A DNA stretch of 58,264 bases from contig NZ_AUHY01000014.1 in the NCBI RefSeq assembly GCF_000423425.1, positions 1-58,264 on the forward strand, written 5' to 3'. The notes below the pieces were generated by a model that was not told the DNA's origin, ran no database searches, and saw nothing but the letters and a program-made list of their open reading frames with translations. Below are positions 15,741 through 25,046 of this stretch, piece after piece (position 1 is the first letter of the stretch; every line of letters begins with the position of its first letter). The position numbers and the translations under genes are program-made. The stretch is from Meiothermus rufus DSM 22234 (GTDB taxonomy: Bacteria > Deinococcota > Deinococci > Deinococcales > Thermaceae).

Positions 15741-18083
15741 ATGCGCCTTTTGCGTTTTTTAGGCCGCTTATTGCTGGTGCTGGTGGGGCTGGTTTTGTTG
15801 GCTGGAGTGGGGGGCTGGTTCTGGCTGCGCTCCGCTACACTCCCGCAACATACCGGCCGGCTAGCCCTGCCGGGCCTCTCGGCTCCTGTGGAGCTATACC
15901 GCACCGCCGAAGGGGTGTTGCATATCCGATCCCAGACCGATGCCGATGCCTTCTTTGCCCTGGGGGTGGCCCACGCCCAGGATCGGCTGTGGCAGATGGA
16001 GTTTCAGCGCCGCATTGGGGCAGGGCGGCTTTCCGAGGTGCTGGGGAAGGCCACCCTCGAGCAGGACCGTTTTTTGCGCACCTGGGGCTTCTACCGGGCT
16101 GCCGAGGCGGCTTATGCCAGCTTGGGGCCGGCGGGTAAGGAGGCGGTGGATGCCTATGTGGCGGGCATCAACGCCTATCTAGCCACCAATCCCCCTTTGC
16201 CCCTAGAATTCCGCCTCTTAGGCTTCCGCCCCGAGCCCTGGAAACCCGCCGATGTGCTGGTCTGGGCCAAGATGATGGCCTACGACCTCTCGGGCAACTG
16301 GCGGGCTGAGTTACAGCGCTGGCAGTGGGCCGCTCAGGGGATGTCTTTCGAGCGTATGGCGCAACTCAAGCCTCCCTACCCCGAGGACGGCCCCACCGTT
16401 TTGCAGGCGGAGGACCTCAAGCTTCCCCCACCGCCTGCCCCCGATGGCGAGTCGGCCCGCGGCCTGCTGACCCTGGCCGCCGGATTGCCTAAAGCCTTGC
16501 ACCTGCCGGGAGAGTGGCTGGCCCGGGCCTCCAACAACTGGGTGATCGGCCCAGCGCGCAGCCAGAGCGGGAAACCTCTTTTGGCCAACGACCCTCACCT
16601 GGGGCTGGGGGCCCCTATGGTCTGGTATCTAGTGCACATAGAGGCCCCTACCTACAAGGCCATCGGTAGTAGCTTTCCAGGGCTTCCGGCGGTGGTGATT
16701 GGGCGCAACGAGCGCATTGGCTGGGGGGTGACCACGGTGGGGGCCGATGTGCAGGACCTCTACGTGTTGGAAGAAGCCCCTGGGGGCTACCGCTACCGTG
16801 GCCAGGTGGAACCCTGGCGCACCCGCACGGAGGTGATCCGGGTCAAAGGGGAGCCCGACCAGGTGCTCAGGGTGCGGGAAAGCCGCTATGGTCCGGTGAT
16901 CAACGACGTGGTGCAGAACCCCGGAGCCCGGCCCCTGGCCCTGCGCTGGACCAGCCTCGACCCCACCGACCGCACCCTGGAGGCTTTTTTGGGCATTGCC
17001 CGAGCCCAGAATTGGGCGCAGTTCAAAGCCGCTTTAGCCCTGTACAACGCCCCCAGCCAGAACTTTGTTTACGCCGATGTGGACGGCAACATTGGCTACA
17101 TGGCCCCGGCTCGCTTTCCCATTCGCCGCCCTGGGCATACTGGGCTGATGCCGGTGCCGGGGGATGGCAACTGGGACTGGCAGGGCTACTTGCCCCAGGA
17201 AGAGTGGCCCCAGGTGTTCAACCCCAAGGAAGGCTTCATCGTGACGGCCAACAACAAGGTCACGGCACCGGGCTACCCCCATGTGATCTCGTTGGAGTGG
17301 GAGGAGCCCTACCGGGCCCAGCGCATCCGTGAGCTGATTTTGGCCAAGGAAAAGCTTTCTATGGAGGATATGGTGGCCATGCAACAAGACCTCACCAGCC
17401 TGCTTTATCGCGAGTTCAGGCCGGTGTTGGAGCGCCTAAAGCCCCTTTCCGAAAACGCCCGGGGTTGGCAGGCTCGTCTGCTGGCCTGGGATGGGGTGAT
17501 GCGGGCGGAGCAGGTCGAACCTACGGTCTTTCAGGCCTGGTACACCGAGCTGAGCCGCCTGCCCAGCCGCGAGGTGGGGCAGGCCTTTTGGGAGCAGCCG
17601 CGCTACCTGCTGTCAGCCATGCGCCAGGGTGACCCGGCCTGCCAAACCCCCGACACCCAGACCTGCCTCGAGTTCGCCGCGCTGGCCTTGGACAAAGCCC
17701 TCGACTGGCTGGGGCCCAAGCCGCCTCGCTGGGGCGAGGTGCACCAGGCCAGCTTCCCCCACGCAGTGCTAACCAATGTGGCTCCCCTAAAGCGCCTGGC
17801 TGACCGCGCGATACCCCATGGGGGCGACCGCTACACCCTCAACCGGGCCTCCTACGACCCTACCACCTTCCGCATGACCGTGGGCAGTAGCTACCGGCAC
17901 ATCCTGGACTTTGCCGATCTGGAAAACTCCCGCTTCATCATCCCCATGGGCCAGTCTGGGGCGCTTCTATCGGGCCAGTACGATAACTTGCTGCGCCGCT
18001 GGGCCCGTGGGGAGTACCTGCCTATGCGGATGGCAGAGACGGCCTTCCAGACACGTCAGACCCTCGAGCCCCTCAAGCCATGA
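15741..18083 (+). CDS. Penicillin acylase family N-terminal-nucleophile hydrolase
   Basis: A 780-residue precursor. Residues 7-30 form a membrane anchor or uncleaved signal. The alpha-chain part has VLHIRSQTDADAFFALGVAH and QDRLWQMEFQRRIGAGRLSE. Autocatalytic processing would occur before Ser264 in ARASNNWVIGP, giving the beta chain with its Ntn serine; NDPHLGL and GLPAVVIGRNERIGWGVT follow as in the family. It would cleave amide bonds (beta-lactam side chains, N-acyl-homoserine lactones or other acylated amines) outside the cytoplasm. The last 4 bp overlap the next gene. Confidence 0.9.
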   Translation: MRLLRFLGRLLLVLVGLVLLAGVGGWFWLRSATLPQHTGRLALPGLSAPVELYRTAEGVLHIRSQTDADAFFALGVAHAQDRLWQMEFQRRIGAGRLSEVLGKATLEQDRFLRTWGFYRAAEAAYASLGPAGKEAVDAYVAGINAYLATNPPLPLEFRLLGFRPEPWKPADVLVWAKMMAYDLSGNWRAELQRWQWAAQGMSFERMAQLKPPYPEDGPTVLQAEDLKLPPPPAPDGESARGLLTLAAGLPKALHLPGEWLARASNNWVIGPARSQSGKPLLANDPHLGLGAPMVWYLVHIEAPTYKAIGSSFPGLPAVVIGRNERIGWGVTTVGADVQDLYVLEEAPGGYRYRGQVEPWRTRTEVIRVKGEPDQVLRVRESRYGPVINDVVQNPGARPLALRWTSLDPTDRTLEAFLGIARAQNWAQFKAALALYNAPSQNFVYADVDGNIGYMAPARFPIRRPGHTGLMPVPGDGNWDWQGYLPQEEWPQVFNPKEGFIVTANNKVTAPGYPHVISLEWEEPYRAQRIRELILAKEKLSMEDMVAMQQDLTSLLYREFRPVLERLKPLSENARGWQARLLAWDGVMRAEQVEPTVFQAWYTELSRLPSREVGQAFWEQPRYLLSAMRQGDPACQTPDTQTCLEFAALALDKALDWLGPKPPRWGEVHQASFPHAVLTNVAPLKRLADRAIPHGGDRYTLNRASYDPTTFRMTVGSSYRHILDFADLENSRFIIPMGQSGALLSGQYDNLLRRWARGEYLPMRMAETAFQTRQTLEPLKP

Positions 18084-19069
18084 GAATGCAGGCCATCTTG
18101 CTGGAAGCGGGCCAGCCGCTATACCTGGCCCAACGCCCGGTGCCTTCCCCAGGCCCAGGCCAGCTTCTTTTACGGGTGCAAGCCTGTGGGGTTTGCCGTA
18201 CCGATTTGCACATCCTAGACGGCGAGCTGCCCCCACCTTCCCGGCCCCTGGTGCTGGGCCATCAGGTGGTGGGGGAGGTGGTGGCCCTGGGGGAAGGGGT
18301 AGAAGGCTGGCGGCTGGGCCAGTGGGCCGGGGTGCCCTGGCTGGGCTGGGCTTGCGGGGTCTGTAGGTACTGCCGGCGGGGCCAGGAGAACCTTTGCGAG
18401 CGGGCCTTGTTTACCGGCTACCACCTAGACGGGGGTTTTGCCGAGTACACCTTGGCCTATGCCGATTTTGCCTACCCCCTGCCCGAGGGGTATGCCCCGG
18501 TGGAGCTGGCCCCGCTGCTTTGTGCGGGGCTGATTGGCTATCGCAGCCTGCGCTTAGCCGGCGCGGCCCAGCGGCTGGGCCTGTACGGCTTTGGCGCGGC
18601 GGCGCATCTGCTTGTGCAGGTGGCGGTGTACCAGGGCCGCGAGGTCTACGCCTTCACCCGGCCCGGCGATACCCGGGCCCAGCAGCTGGCCCGTGCGTTG
18701 GGGGCGGTCTGGGCAGGAGGCTCCGACCAGGCCCCGCCCCAAAAGCTAGATGCAGCCATCCTCTTTGCCCCGGTGGGGCCGCTGGTGCCCAAGGCCTTGC
18801 AGGATGTGGACAAGGGCGGGGTGGTGGTCTGTGGGGGCATTCACATGAGCGATATTCCCAGCTTCCCCTATGCCCTGCTTTGGGAGGAGCGGGTCTTGCG
18901 CTCGGTGGCCAACCTGACCCGCCAGGATGGACTAGAGTTCCTGCGGCTGGCTGGCGAGGTACGGCTTAGGCCGGTGGTCCAGGTGTACCCCCTCGAGGCT
19001 GCCCCCCAGGCCCTAGAGGACCTGCGCGCAGGCCGGGTGGAGGGGGCGGCGGTGCTGCAGGTGTGCTAG
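18080..19069 (+). CDS. Zinc-dependent alcohol dehydrogenase (MDR family)
   Basis: A 329-residue medium-chain dehydrogenase. The catalytic zinc region reads ACGVCRTDLHILDGE and VLGHQVVGEVVALG, with Gln replacing the more usual Glu of the GHE motif. The structural zinc lobe is complete: CGVCRYCRRGQENLC. The Rossmann segment is LGLYGFGAAAHLLVQVAV, one residue off the GxGxxG consensus but usual in the AdhA-like group. Start codon overlaps the acylase stop by 4 bp (ATGA), so both are made from one message, although no shared pathway is obvious. Confidence 0.85.
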   Translation: MRMQAILLEAGQPLYLAQRPVPSPGPGQLLLRVQACGVCRTDLHILDGELPPPSRPLVLGHQVVGEVVALGEGVEGWRLGQWAGVPWLGWACGVCRYCRRGQENLCERALFTGYHLDGGFAEYTLAYADFAYPLPEGYAPVELAPLLCAGLIGYRSLRLAGAAQRLGLYGFGAAAHLLVQVAVYQGREVYAFTRPGDTRAQQLARALGAVWAGGSDQAPPQKLDAAILFAPVGPLVPKALQDVDKGGVVVCGGIHMSDIPSFPYALLWEERVLRSVANLTRQDGLEFLRLAGEVRLRPVVQVYPLEAAPQALEDLRAGRVEGAAVLQVC

Positions 19070-19078
19070 AGCCTAGAC

Positions 19079-19120
19079 TTGACCTTTGGCTTGGATTGGT
19101 GTACTAAATAACTAGTGCAC
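19079..19120 (+). promoter_or_regulatory. Promoter and GntR/YtrA-type operator of the ABC operon
   Basis: TTGACC (19079-19084) and TACTAA (19102-19107) are 17 bp apart and form a plausible promoter. An inverted repeat GTGTACTA-6-TAGTGCAC (19099-19106, 19113-19120) covers the -10 region, as expected for autorepression by the GntR protein encoded next. AGGAGG follows at 19123. Confidence 0.6.
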
Positions 19121-19136
19121 TAAGGAGGTGGCAGGA

Positions 19137-19508
19137 TTGTGGCACTTAGACCTAGAGGCAGGGCCGATTTACGCCCAGATCGTGCGTGGCGTAGAGCAGA
19201 TGCTGGCCAGTGGCCAACTCAAGCCGGGCGATAGGCTGCCCTCGGCCCGCGAGTTGGCAGCGGAGCTAAAGGTGAACCCCAATACAGTGATCCACGCCTA
19301 TGGCCAGCTCGAGCTGGCCCAGCTGACCGAGACCCGGCGTGGCCTGGGTACTTTTGTGCGCCAAGATGTGGATGTGACTGTGGTTCGGCAGCGAATCCTG
19401 TTGCGAGCGGCGGGGCGTTTTTGGTCCGAGGTGCAGCACTTGGGACTGAGTTTGGAGGATGCCTGTAAAGCCCTGCAAGCTGTAGGGGCTAACCCGGAGG
19501 TAGGATGA
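19137..19508 (+). CDS. GntR family regulator, YtrA subfamily
   Basis: A 123-residue repressor consisting of a winged helix (GPIYAQIVRGVEQMLASGQL, DRLPSARELAAELKVNPNTV, ETRRGLGTFV) and a short helical tail, the YtrA layout without a large effector domain. The TTG at 19137 is chosen because AAGGAGG is 8 bp upstream; the GTG at 19128 lies inside that ribosome-binding site. It precedes and overlaps by 4 bp an ABC ATPase gene, the usual context in which YtrA proteins repress their own transporter operon. Confidence 0.88.
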   Translation: MWHLDLEAGPIYAQIVRGVEQMLASGQLKPGDRLPSARELAAELKVNPNTVIHAYGQLELAQLTETRRGLGTFVRQDVDVTVVRQRILLRAAGRFWSEVQHLGLSLEDACKALQAVGANPEVG

Positions 19509-20188
19509 TGCTAGCAAGGCTGAGCAGTGTGACCAAACGTTATGGTAAAGCCGAAGGGGTGCGGGAGCTGAGCCTCGAGCTTTATGCGGGCCAGGCGGTG
19601 GGGCTTCTAGGGCTCAATGGCTCGGGTAAAACCACCACCCTCAAGCTTCTAGCCGGGATGCTTTCTCCTTCCCAGGGGCATGTGGAGGTGCTGGGCCGGC
19701 CCCCGCGGGAAAGCCGAGGCCAGATCGCCTATCTCTCCGATGCCGATAGCCTATACGCCTGGATGACCCCAGCCGATGCCGAGCGCTTTATGGCAGGGCT
19801 ATACCCCGACTTTAGCCCCAGCCGTTACCGTGAACTGTTGGCTTTTTTAGAGGTGCCTAAGCAGGGTTACCGGGCGATGTCGCGGGGTCAGCGGGCCCGT
19901 TTGCGGCTGGCCATGGTGCTGGCCCGCGAGGCCCGGTTGTTTTTGTTGGATGAACCGCTTTCCGGCATCGACCTCATCTCGCGGGATCGCATCCTTAGAA
20001 GCCTGGTGCGTGAATGGCGGGAAGAGGCCTGTCTGGTGCTTTCAACCCACGAGGTGGGCGAAGCCGAGGGTATTTTCGAACGGGTTTTGTTGTTGAAAGA
20101 GGGCAGGTTGGTGCTGGATACCAAGGCGGAGGAATTGCGGGCCAAAGGCCAAAGTGTGCGGGATGCCTTTATCGAGGTTCTTGCTTAA
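19505..20188 (+). CDS. ABC transporter ATP-binding protein
   Basis: A 227-residue ATPase with Walker A GLNGSGKTTT, Walker B LFLLDEPLSGID and H-loop STHE. The signature is MSRGQRARL instead of LSGGQ, as often in YtrB-like exporters. It pairs with the membrane protein 12 bp downstream and is presumably controlled by the preceding GntR regulator. Substrate unknown; relatives are linked to cell-envelope antibiotics or acetoin. Confidence 0.9.
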   Translation: MMLARLSSVTKRYGKAEGVRELSLELYAGQAVGLLGLNGSGKTTTLKLLAGMLSPSQGHVEVLGRPPRESRGQIAYLSDADSLYAWMTPADAERFMAGLYPDFSPSRYRELLAFLEVPKQGYRAMSRGQRARLRLAMVLAREARLFLLDEPLSGIDLISRDRILRSLVREWREEACLVLSTHEVGEAEGIFERVLLLKEGRLVLDTKAEELRAKGQSVRDAFIEVLA

Positions 20189-20200
20189 AGAGAGGGGTCA

Positions 20201-20941
20201 ATGAGCGCGTTTGGCACATTGCTGTGGCTGGAGTTTCGCAAGCAGGGCACTTTTGCCATGGGCATGCTGATGGTGGTGGCCGGGTGGTCTTTGCTACTTA
20301 GGCAGTTTTTTGCTTGGGGGGCCGAACCTTCCATCGTGGCCCTGGCTGTGGTGGCTTCCACCCTGATGCTGGCCGGGGCGGTAGTGACGGCGTATTTGCT
20401 ATGGCTGGGCCTGGACTTTGCCCGGGAGTACCGCAATGGCCGCTGGGCTTTGCTGCTGGGTGCGCCGCAGCCTGGCTGGCTGCACCTATCTGCCCGGCTG
20501 CTCTTTGCCTGCGGGGTACTCACCCTTTTTGCCGCGGGGATGTGGGGGACGCTGGCCTTCTGGCTGGGCCGGGTGGGGCTGGAGTGGCCTTTGGGTCTGG
20601 GCCTCGCTCTTTGGGCGTATGGGCTGGGGGGTGTGGCTTTGGTTGTGCCGGTGCTTTTTATAGGCCTCTTAGTGGCGGCCTACCTGCCCGCTCGAGCTGA
20701 TCTGCTGGCTTTCCTGGTGGGGTTACTGGGGTTGGGCCAGCTTTTAGAGTGGAGCCTGCGTTTGTTTAGCGCGCAGTTCTACCGTTGGTTGCCGCCCTGG
20801 GGGTTGCCCCTACCCCGTCTGGGAGAGATGGCCTGGGAGGGTTTCCCCGGCCTGCCCAGTGAGGCCTTCGTTCTGCTTGTGCTGCTTTGTGTTCTGTTGT
20901 TTTCGGCGATGAGCCGCTTGTGGCAGGAAGTGGAGGTCTGA
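20201..20941 (+). CDS. ABC transporter permease, YtrC/ABC-2-like
   Basis: A 246-residue protein with about six hydrophobic segments (for example VALAVVASTLMLAGAVVTAY, LLFACGVLTLFAAGMW, AFVLLVLLCVLLFSAM) and no ATPase motifs. It lies directly after the ATPase with a GAGAGGGG ribosome-binding site and is the membrane half of that transporter. Sequence alone gives no substrate. Confidence 0.8.
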   Translation: MSAFGTLLWLEFRKQGTFAMGMLMVVAGWSLLLRQFFAWGAEPSIVALAVVASTLMLAGAVVTAYLLWLGLDFAREYRNGRWALLLGAPQPGWLHLSARLLFACGVLTLFAAGMWGTLAFWLGRVGLEWPLGLGLALWAYGLGGVALVVPVLFIGLLVAAYLPARADLLAFLVGLLGLGQLLEWSLRLFSAQFYRWLPPWGLPLPRLGEMAWEGFPGLPSEAFVLLVLLCVLLFSAMSRLWQEVEV

Positions 20942-20942
20942 G

Positions 20943-21131
20943 ATGACGGTTTTTCGATTGGGAGGTTTCGAGCTACTGTGGGTAAGCCTGGCTTTTGCTT
21001 GGCTGACCTATGCAGGTTACCGCTTGTGGACAGGCACCGCTAGCCCTACTGCACGCTTCCTCAGCCTAGGTTTGATTTTGCTAATCGCGATGGGGCTACT
21101 CCAGGACTTGCTCGACTTCAGCCGAGGGTAG
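20943..21131 (+). CDS. Small membrane protein of the ABC operon, 62 aa
   Basis: Starts one base after the permease stop, so clearly part of the operon. It has two predicted membrane helices (LLWVSLAFAWLTYAGYRLW and FLSLGLILLIAMGLLQDLL). No known family recognised; it may be a regulatory or assembly subunit of the ABC transporter. Confidence 0.65.
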   Translation: MTVFRLGGFELLWVSLAFAWLTYAGYRLWTGTASPTARFLSLGLILLIAMGLLQDLLDFSRG

Positions 21132-21328
21132 CGGAGTCGGTTTGGGTGGAAGCCCAGTGGGGTAAGAGTGGGTAGGTATTGCCTTCGCGGCGAAAGACCC
21201 TGCCGGCCTTTTTCCCGGCGTGCCCTACCGGGAGAGGTATTTGCGAGGCTGGGTTGCCGAAGAGGCTTGAAGGAGCTTTCCGTGTGGTTCTTGGAACCCG
21301 ATCCAGGAGCCGGATGCTGAGGTGAAGA
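21132..21328 (+). other. 197-bp intergenic region rich in hairpins, unexplained
   Basis: Between the YtrA-type operon and the Yip1 gene. It contains several possible hairpins, including GGTTC-TTG-GAACC and GCCGG-8-CCGGC, and ends GGAGCCGGATGCTGAGGTGA just before the ATG at 21329. GAGCCGGATGC resembles the 5' strand of group II intron domain V, but the matching 3' strand is absent. It contains no good ORF. It may be a structured leader or an intron scar; I cannot decide. Confidence 0.3.
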
Positions 21329-21940
21329 ATGTGGGATGTGCTAATCCAACCAACGCGCTTTTTTCAGGGTCTTTCCCAGCAAAAACCCAACCTAGTGCCG
21401 CCTTTTTTCATCGTGGTTGTCGGTACGGTGGTGGCAGCGCTGGGACAGGCTTTGTTGCTCCGATTGCTGCCCAGCGTGGTACCGGGCGGCTGGGGGGTAG
21501 GGCTGGTGTTTGCTTTGATCGGCGGGGTAGTCTCCGGCATGCTCTTATGGGGGATGGGGGGGCTTCTCATACGTCTGCTGGCCGGGCCCGATAGCCGGGG
21601 CTGGGAGGTGTATGGTTGGGCAGCGGTGCCCTCGCTTTTGTTGGGGTTGTTCATGCTGCCCATTGGCGCTTTGTTCCCGGTTACCGCAGACCTGCCACCG
21701 CTGCCCCCGGCTTCCGACCTCGAGGCCGTGCGGGCCTGGCAGCGGGCCTTTCAAGAGGCCGTGGGCCAGTCGGGAGGGGTTCGCCTCTTGCAGGGGCTTG
21801 GCCTGGTGGCCTCCTTATGGTCGTGGTGGATTATCTGGTCGGGCCTGCGGGTGTTGGTGCCGGGGCGGGCTGTGCTGGCCACCTTGGGGGTGGCGGTGGT
21901 CTCGCTAGCCTTCACCCTGTGGGGTTTGCTGTCGCGCTAG
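21329..21940 (+). CDS. Yip1-family membrane protein
   Basis: A 203-residue integral membrane protein with about five helices and the Yip1 opening MWDVLIQPTRFFQGLSQ (P-T-R-F-F near the N-terminus), followed by an NLVPPFFIVVVGTVVAALGQ helix. Bacterial Yip1 proteins are of unknown function but often accompany exporters. It lies 10 bp before the membrane fusion protein of a MacAB-like system and is probably co-transcribed with it. Confidence 0.75.
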   Translation: MWDVLIQPTRFFQGLSQQKPNLVPPFFIVVVGTVVAALGQALLLRLLPSVVPGGWGVGLVFALIGGVVSGMLLWGMGGLLIRLLAGPDSRGWEVYGWAAVPSLLLGLFMLPIGALFPVTADLPPLPPASDLEAVRAWQRAFQEAVGQSGGVRLLQGLGLVASLWSWWIIWSGLRVLVPGRAVLATLGVAVVSLAFTLWGLLSR

Positions 21941-21950
21941 GGGTCTATGT

Positions 21951-23147
21951 ATGCGAACGTGGATTTGGATTGTTCTGGCCGTGCTTTCACTGGGCCTAAC
22001 CGCCTATGGGCTGTTGCGCCCGCGGGCCGAGCAGGGCCTGCCGGTAAATGTGGTGCGGGCCGAGGAAGGAGAGTTCGTGCGGGAGGCGCGGGCGGTTGGG
22101 GTGGTGGAGGCCCAGGTCTACACCCTCAGCTTTGCCCGGCCAGGCCGGGTGGCCGAGGTACGGGTGCAAGAAGGGCAGAGGGTACCGGCAGGGACGTTGC
22201 TGGCCCTTTTGCAGACTTCTGAGGAAGAGGCCCGGTTGCAGGCTGCCCGGGCGGCCCTGGGTGCTTTGCAGGCCCGGATGGCTGCCCAGGAGGCCGAGTA
22301 CCAGAGCAACCGTACTCGCCTGCAAAACCAGCTCGAGCAGGCCCGGCATAGCCTGGCTCTTTCCCGCCAGCTTCTGGCCGTGGGTGGGGTGGCCGCCAAC
22401 GAGGTGGCCCAGCTCGAGCGGCAGGTGGCCGACCTCGAGGCCCAACTGGCCAGCCTGGCCCGGGGGCGCCAAAGCGCCCAGCAGGAGCTAAAAGCCCAGA
22501 TGGCGGCTCGCCAGAGCGAGGTGGCTTCCCTCGAGCAGAGCCTCGCCCAGGCCCGCCTGAGGGCCCCGGTGGCTGGCACGGTGGCCAACGTAGGGTACCG
22601 GGTGGGCCTCGAGGCCTCCGGGGCTATCCGGCTGATAGAGGCCGGTAGCCTGCGGGTGCAGGCCCGGCTGGCCGAGGCCGAGCTACCCTGGGTGCGCCCC
22701 GGGCAGCCGGTGCGCATCGAGCTCGATGCGGCTCCAGAAGAGCCTTTAGAGGGCCAGGTAGAGCGCCTGGGGGTGCAGGCCGAACTGGCTGGTAGTGGGG
22801 GTAGTGCGGTAGTGCCGGTGTTTGTTCGCTTTCTTACGGATAGGGCCGAGGCCTTGGCCAAGCCTGGCCTAACCGCTACCGCCCGGATCACCACCCTACG
22901 CTTGGCCCAGGCGGTGCGGGTTCCTTTGGAGGCCTTGGTAGAGGAGGAGGATCAGCGCTTCGTCTGGCGGATAGACCCCACAGACCGACGGGTGCGCAAA
23001 CAGCCAGTTGAGCTTCTGGCCCGCAACCTCACCCAGGCGGCGGTGAAGGGGGTGGAGGCGGGGGCCTTGCTGGTCTCGTTGCCCCCACAGGGCCTCAAGG
23101 AGGGGGCCAAGGTCAGTTACCGCCTGCCCGAGGAGAAAGCCCCATGA
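21951..23147 (+). CDS. Membrane fusion protein (HlyD/MacA type)
   Basis: A 398-residue periplasmic adaptor. An N-terminal membrane anchor (WIWIVLAVLSLGLTAYGLL) is followed by a split biotinyl-lipoyl domain (GRVAEVRVQEGQRVPAGTLL and LRAPVAGTVANVGYRVG), which flanks a long Gln/Ala/Glu-rich coiled-coil hairpin (about residues 90-200), then a beta-barrel. It joins the ABC transporter encoded by the next two genes to the outer layers. Starts and stops overlap by 4 bp with the ATPase gene. Confidence 0.9.
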   Translation: MRTWIWIVLAVLSLGLTAYGLLRPRAEQGLPVNVVRAEEGEFVREARAVGVVEAQVYTLSFARPGRVAEVRVQEGQRVPAGTLLALLQTSEEEARLQAARAALGALQARMAAQEAEYQSNRTRLQNQLEQARHSLALSRQLLAVGGVAANEVAQLERQVADLEAQLASLARGRQSAQQELKAQMAARQSEVASLEQSLAQARLRAPVAGTVANVGYRVGLEASGAIRLIEAGSLRVQARLAEAELPWVRPGQPVRIELDAAPEEPLEGQVERLGVQAELAGSGGSAVVPVFVRFLTDRAEALAKPGLTATARITTLRLAQAVRVPLEALVEEEDQRFVWRIDPTDRRVRKQPVELLARNLTQAAVKGVEAGALLVSLPPQGLKEGAKVSYRLPEEKAP

Positions 23148-23836
23148 CTCCAGTGGTCGAGATGCGGGGGGTGACTAAGGTCTACCGCTCGGGCTCGGGG
23201 GCCCGCACGGTGGAGGTGCACGCCCTGCGGGGGGTGGACCTGGCCATCCAACCGGGAGAGTATGTGGCCCTGATGGGCCCCTCGGGTTCGGGTAAGTCCA
23301 CCCTGATGCACATCATCGGGCTGCTGGACTCGCCCACCGAGGGCGAGTACCGCTTGGGGGGCGAGCCGGTGCGCGGCCTGAGCGAGGCCCAGCTAGCCCG
23401 CATCCGCAACCAGCGGGTGGGTTTTGTTTTCCAGGCTTTCTTTCTGCTACCGCGCCTTACCGCTTTGCACAATGTGGCCCTGCCCCTGGTCTACCGGGGG
23501 GTGCCCTTGGCTAAGCGGCTAGAGCGGGCCCGTGCCGCCCTCGAGGCCGTAGGGTTGGGCGACCGGCTCGACCACCTGCCCTCCGAGCTTTCCGGGGGGC
23601 AGAAGCAGCGGGTGGCCATTGCCCGGGCATTGGTGCAGGAGCCCGACTTGCTCTTGGCCGACGAGCCTACCGGTAACCTCGACTCGCAGTCTTCGGAGGA
23701 GGTACTGGCCCTTTTCGACGCGCTGCACCGGCAGGGCAAGACCATCCTGATGGTGACCCACGAGTACGAGGTGGGGGCTCGGGCCCAGCGCATTGTGCGC
23801 TTGCGCGATGGTCGGGTGGTGGAAGGAGGCGTATGA
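23144..23836 (+). CDS. ABC ATPase, MacB/LolD type
   Basis: A 230-residue ATPase: Walker [12 protein letters not shown]-loop [17 protein letters not shown], signature [15 protein letters not shown], Walker [15 protein letters not shown]-loop TH. These are the marks of the MacB/LolD/FtsE group, which move substrates by mechanotransmission and not by alternating access. It overlaps the permease gene by 4 bp. Confidence 0.92.
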   Translation: MTPVVEMRGVTKVYRSGSGARTVEVHALRGVDLAIQPGEYVALMGPSGSGKSTLMHIIGLLDSPTEGEYRLGGEPVRGLSEAQLARIRNQRVGFVFQAFFLLPRLTALHNVALPLVYRGVPLAKRLERARAALEAVGLGDRLDHLPSELSGGQKQRVAIARALVQEPDLLLADEPTGNLDSQSSEEVLALFDALHRQGKTILMVTHEYEVGARAQRIVRLRDGRVVEGGV

Positions 23837-25044
23837 GCCCGCTGGAAAACTTCCGCATGGCCTTCGAGTCTCTCCTGGGCAACAAGCTGCGCAGCTTTCT
23901 GGCCCTGTTGGGTATCGTCATTGGGGTTTTTGCTGTGACCGCTATGGTCTCGCTAGGGCAGATGGCTACCGCGGGCATCACGCAGGACCTCGAGGCCATT
24001 GCCGGGCGTTCTATCTTTGTGCAGCCTAACTTCAACGAGGGCCAGGACTTCACCAGCGCGCCCATTCGCGAGGAAGACCTGGTGGCGTTGCAAACCCTGC
24101 CGGTGCAGGTAATCCCCCAGCTTTTCACCAGCCTGCAGTACGAAAGCCGGCCCGGCGAGCGGCGTTCCTTGCAGCTCCAGGGTACCCCAGGCGACCTGCC
24201 CCGCCTCGACCCCACCACCCGGGTGGCCCGTGGCCGCTACTTTACCGAGGCCGAGGCCCGGGGAGGGCTAGCGGTGGCGGTGCTTTCCGACCGAGCGGCC
24301 CGGGAGCTTTTCCCTGGGCGCGAGGCGGTAGGCCAGGTGGCCCGGTTGTACTACCCCGGCGGGAGCCGCCTCGAGCTCACCGTGGTGGGGGTGCTGGAGC
24401 CGCCCAGCGGCATCTTTGGCGGCCTGGGCTCGAGCGCGGTGGTCTTTGCCCCCATTCCCCTGGTTTGGAACACCGCGCCCAACCTTCGCCGAGGGGAGTA
24501 CGCTTTTGTCGTTTTGTCCCTTAAAAAAGGGGCCGATGCCCGGCAGGTCACCCAGCAGGTGCGGCGCATCTTTGAAAGCCGCTACGGTAAGGGCAAGTAC
24601 CAAGTCCAGTCCACCGAGAGCTTCCAAGATACCCTGCGCTCGGTGACCCTAATTCTGCAAGCCCTTCTGGGGGCTATCGCCGGGCTCTCGCTTCTGGTTG
24701 GTGGCATCGGCATCATGAACATCATGTTGGTCTCGGTGACCGAGCGCACCCGCGAAATTGGTCTGCGCAAGGCTCTGGGAGCTACCTCGGCCCAGGTGCG
24801 CCAGCAGTTTCTCATTGAAGCGGTGGTGCTGACCCTGGTGGGCGGGGTGCTGGGGGTGGTGCTGGCGGCTAGTCTGCTCTTTCTGGTTACCGCCACTGTG
24901 CCTTTTTTCAAGGTCTACATCCTCAGCCCCCTCACGGTGCTGTTGGCCCTTGCGGTGAGCGCCTTGGTGGGCCTGTTCTTCGGGGTATGGCCGGCGGCTC
25001 GGGCTGCCGCACTGGACCCTATTGAGGCGTTGCGCTACGAGTAG
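23833..25044 (+). CDS. MacB-like permease (FtsX fold)
   Basis: A 403-residue membrane protein: N-terminal helix ([18 protein letters not shown]), a large periplasmic MacB_PCD domain (about residues 45-265), then three C-terminal helices in the FtsX pattern ([53 protein letters not shown]). With the adaptor and ATPase it forms a MacAB-type exporter of a lipid, peptide or drug. The stop is 2 bp from the convergent exonuclease gene. Confidence 0.92.
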   Translation: MSPLENFRMAFESLLGNKLRSFLALLGIVIGVFAVTAMVSLGQMATAGITQDLEAIAGRSIFVQPNFNEGQDFTSAPIREEDLVALQTLPVQVIPQLFTSLQYESRPGERRSLQLQGTPGDLPRLDPTTRVARGRYFTEAEARGGLAVAVLSDRAARELFPGREAVGQVARLYYPGGSRLELTVVGVLEPPSGIFGGLGSSAVVFAPIPLVWNTAPNLRRGEYAFVVLSLKKGADARQVTQQVRRIFESRYGKGKYQVQSTESFQDTLRSVTLILQALLGAIAGLSLLVGGIGIMNIMLVSVTERTREIGLRKALGATSAQVRQQFLIEAVVLTLVGGVLGVVLAASLLFLVTATVPFFKVYILSPLTVLLALAVSALVGLFFGVWPAARAAALDPIEALRYE

Positions 25045-25046
25045 GC

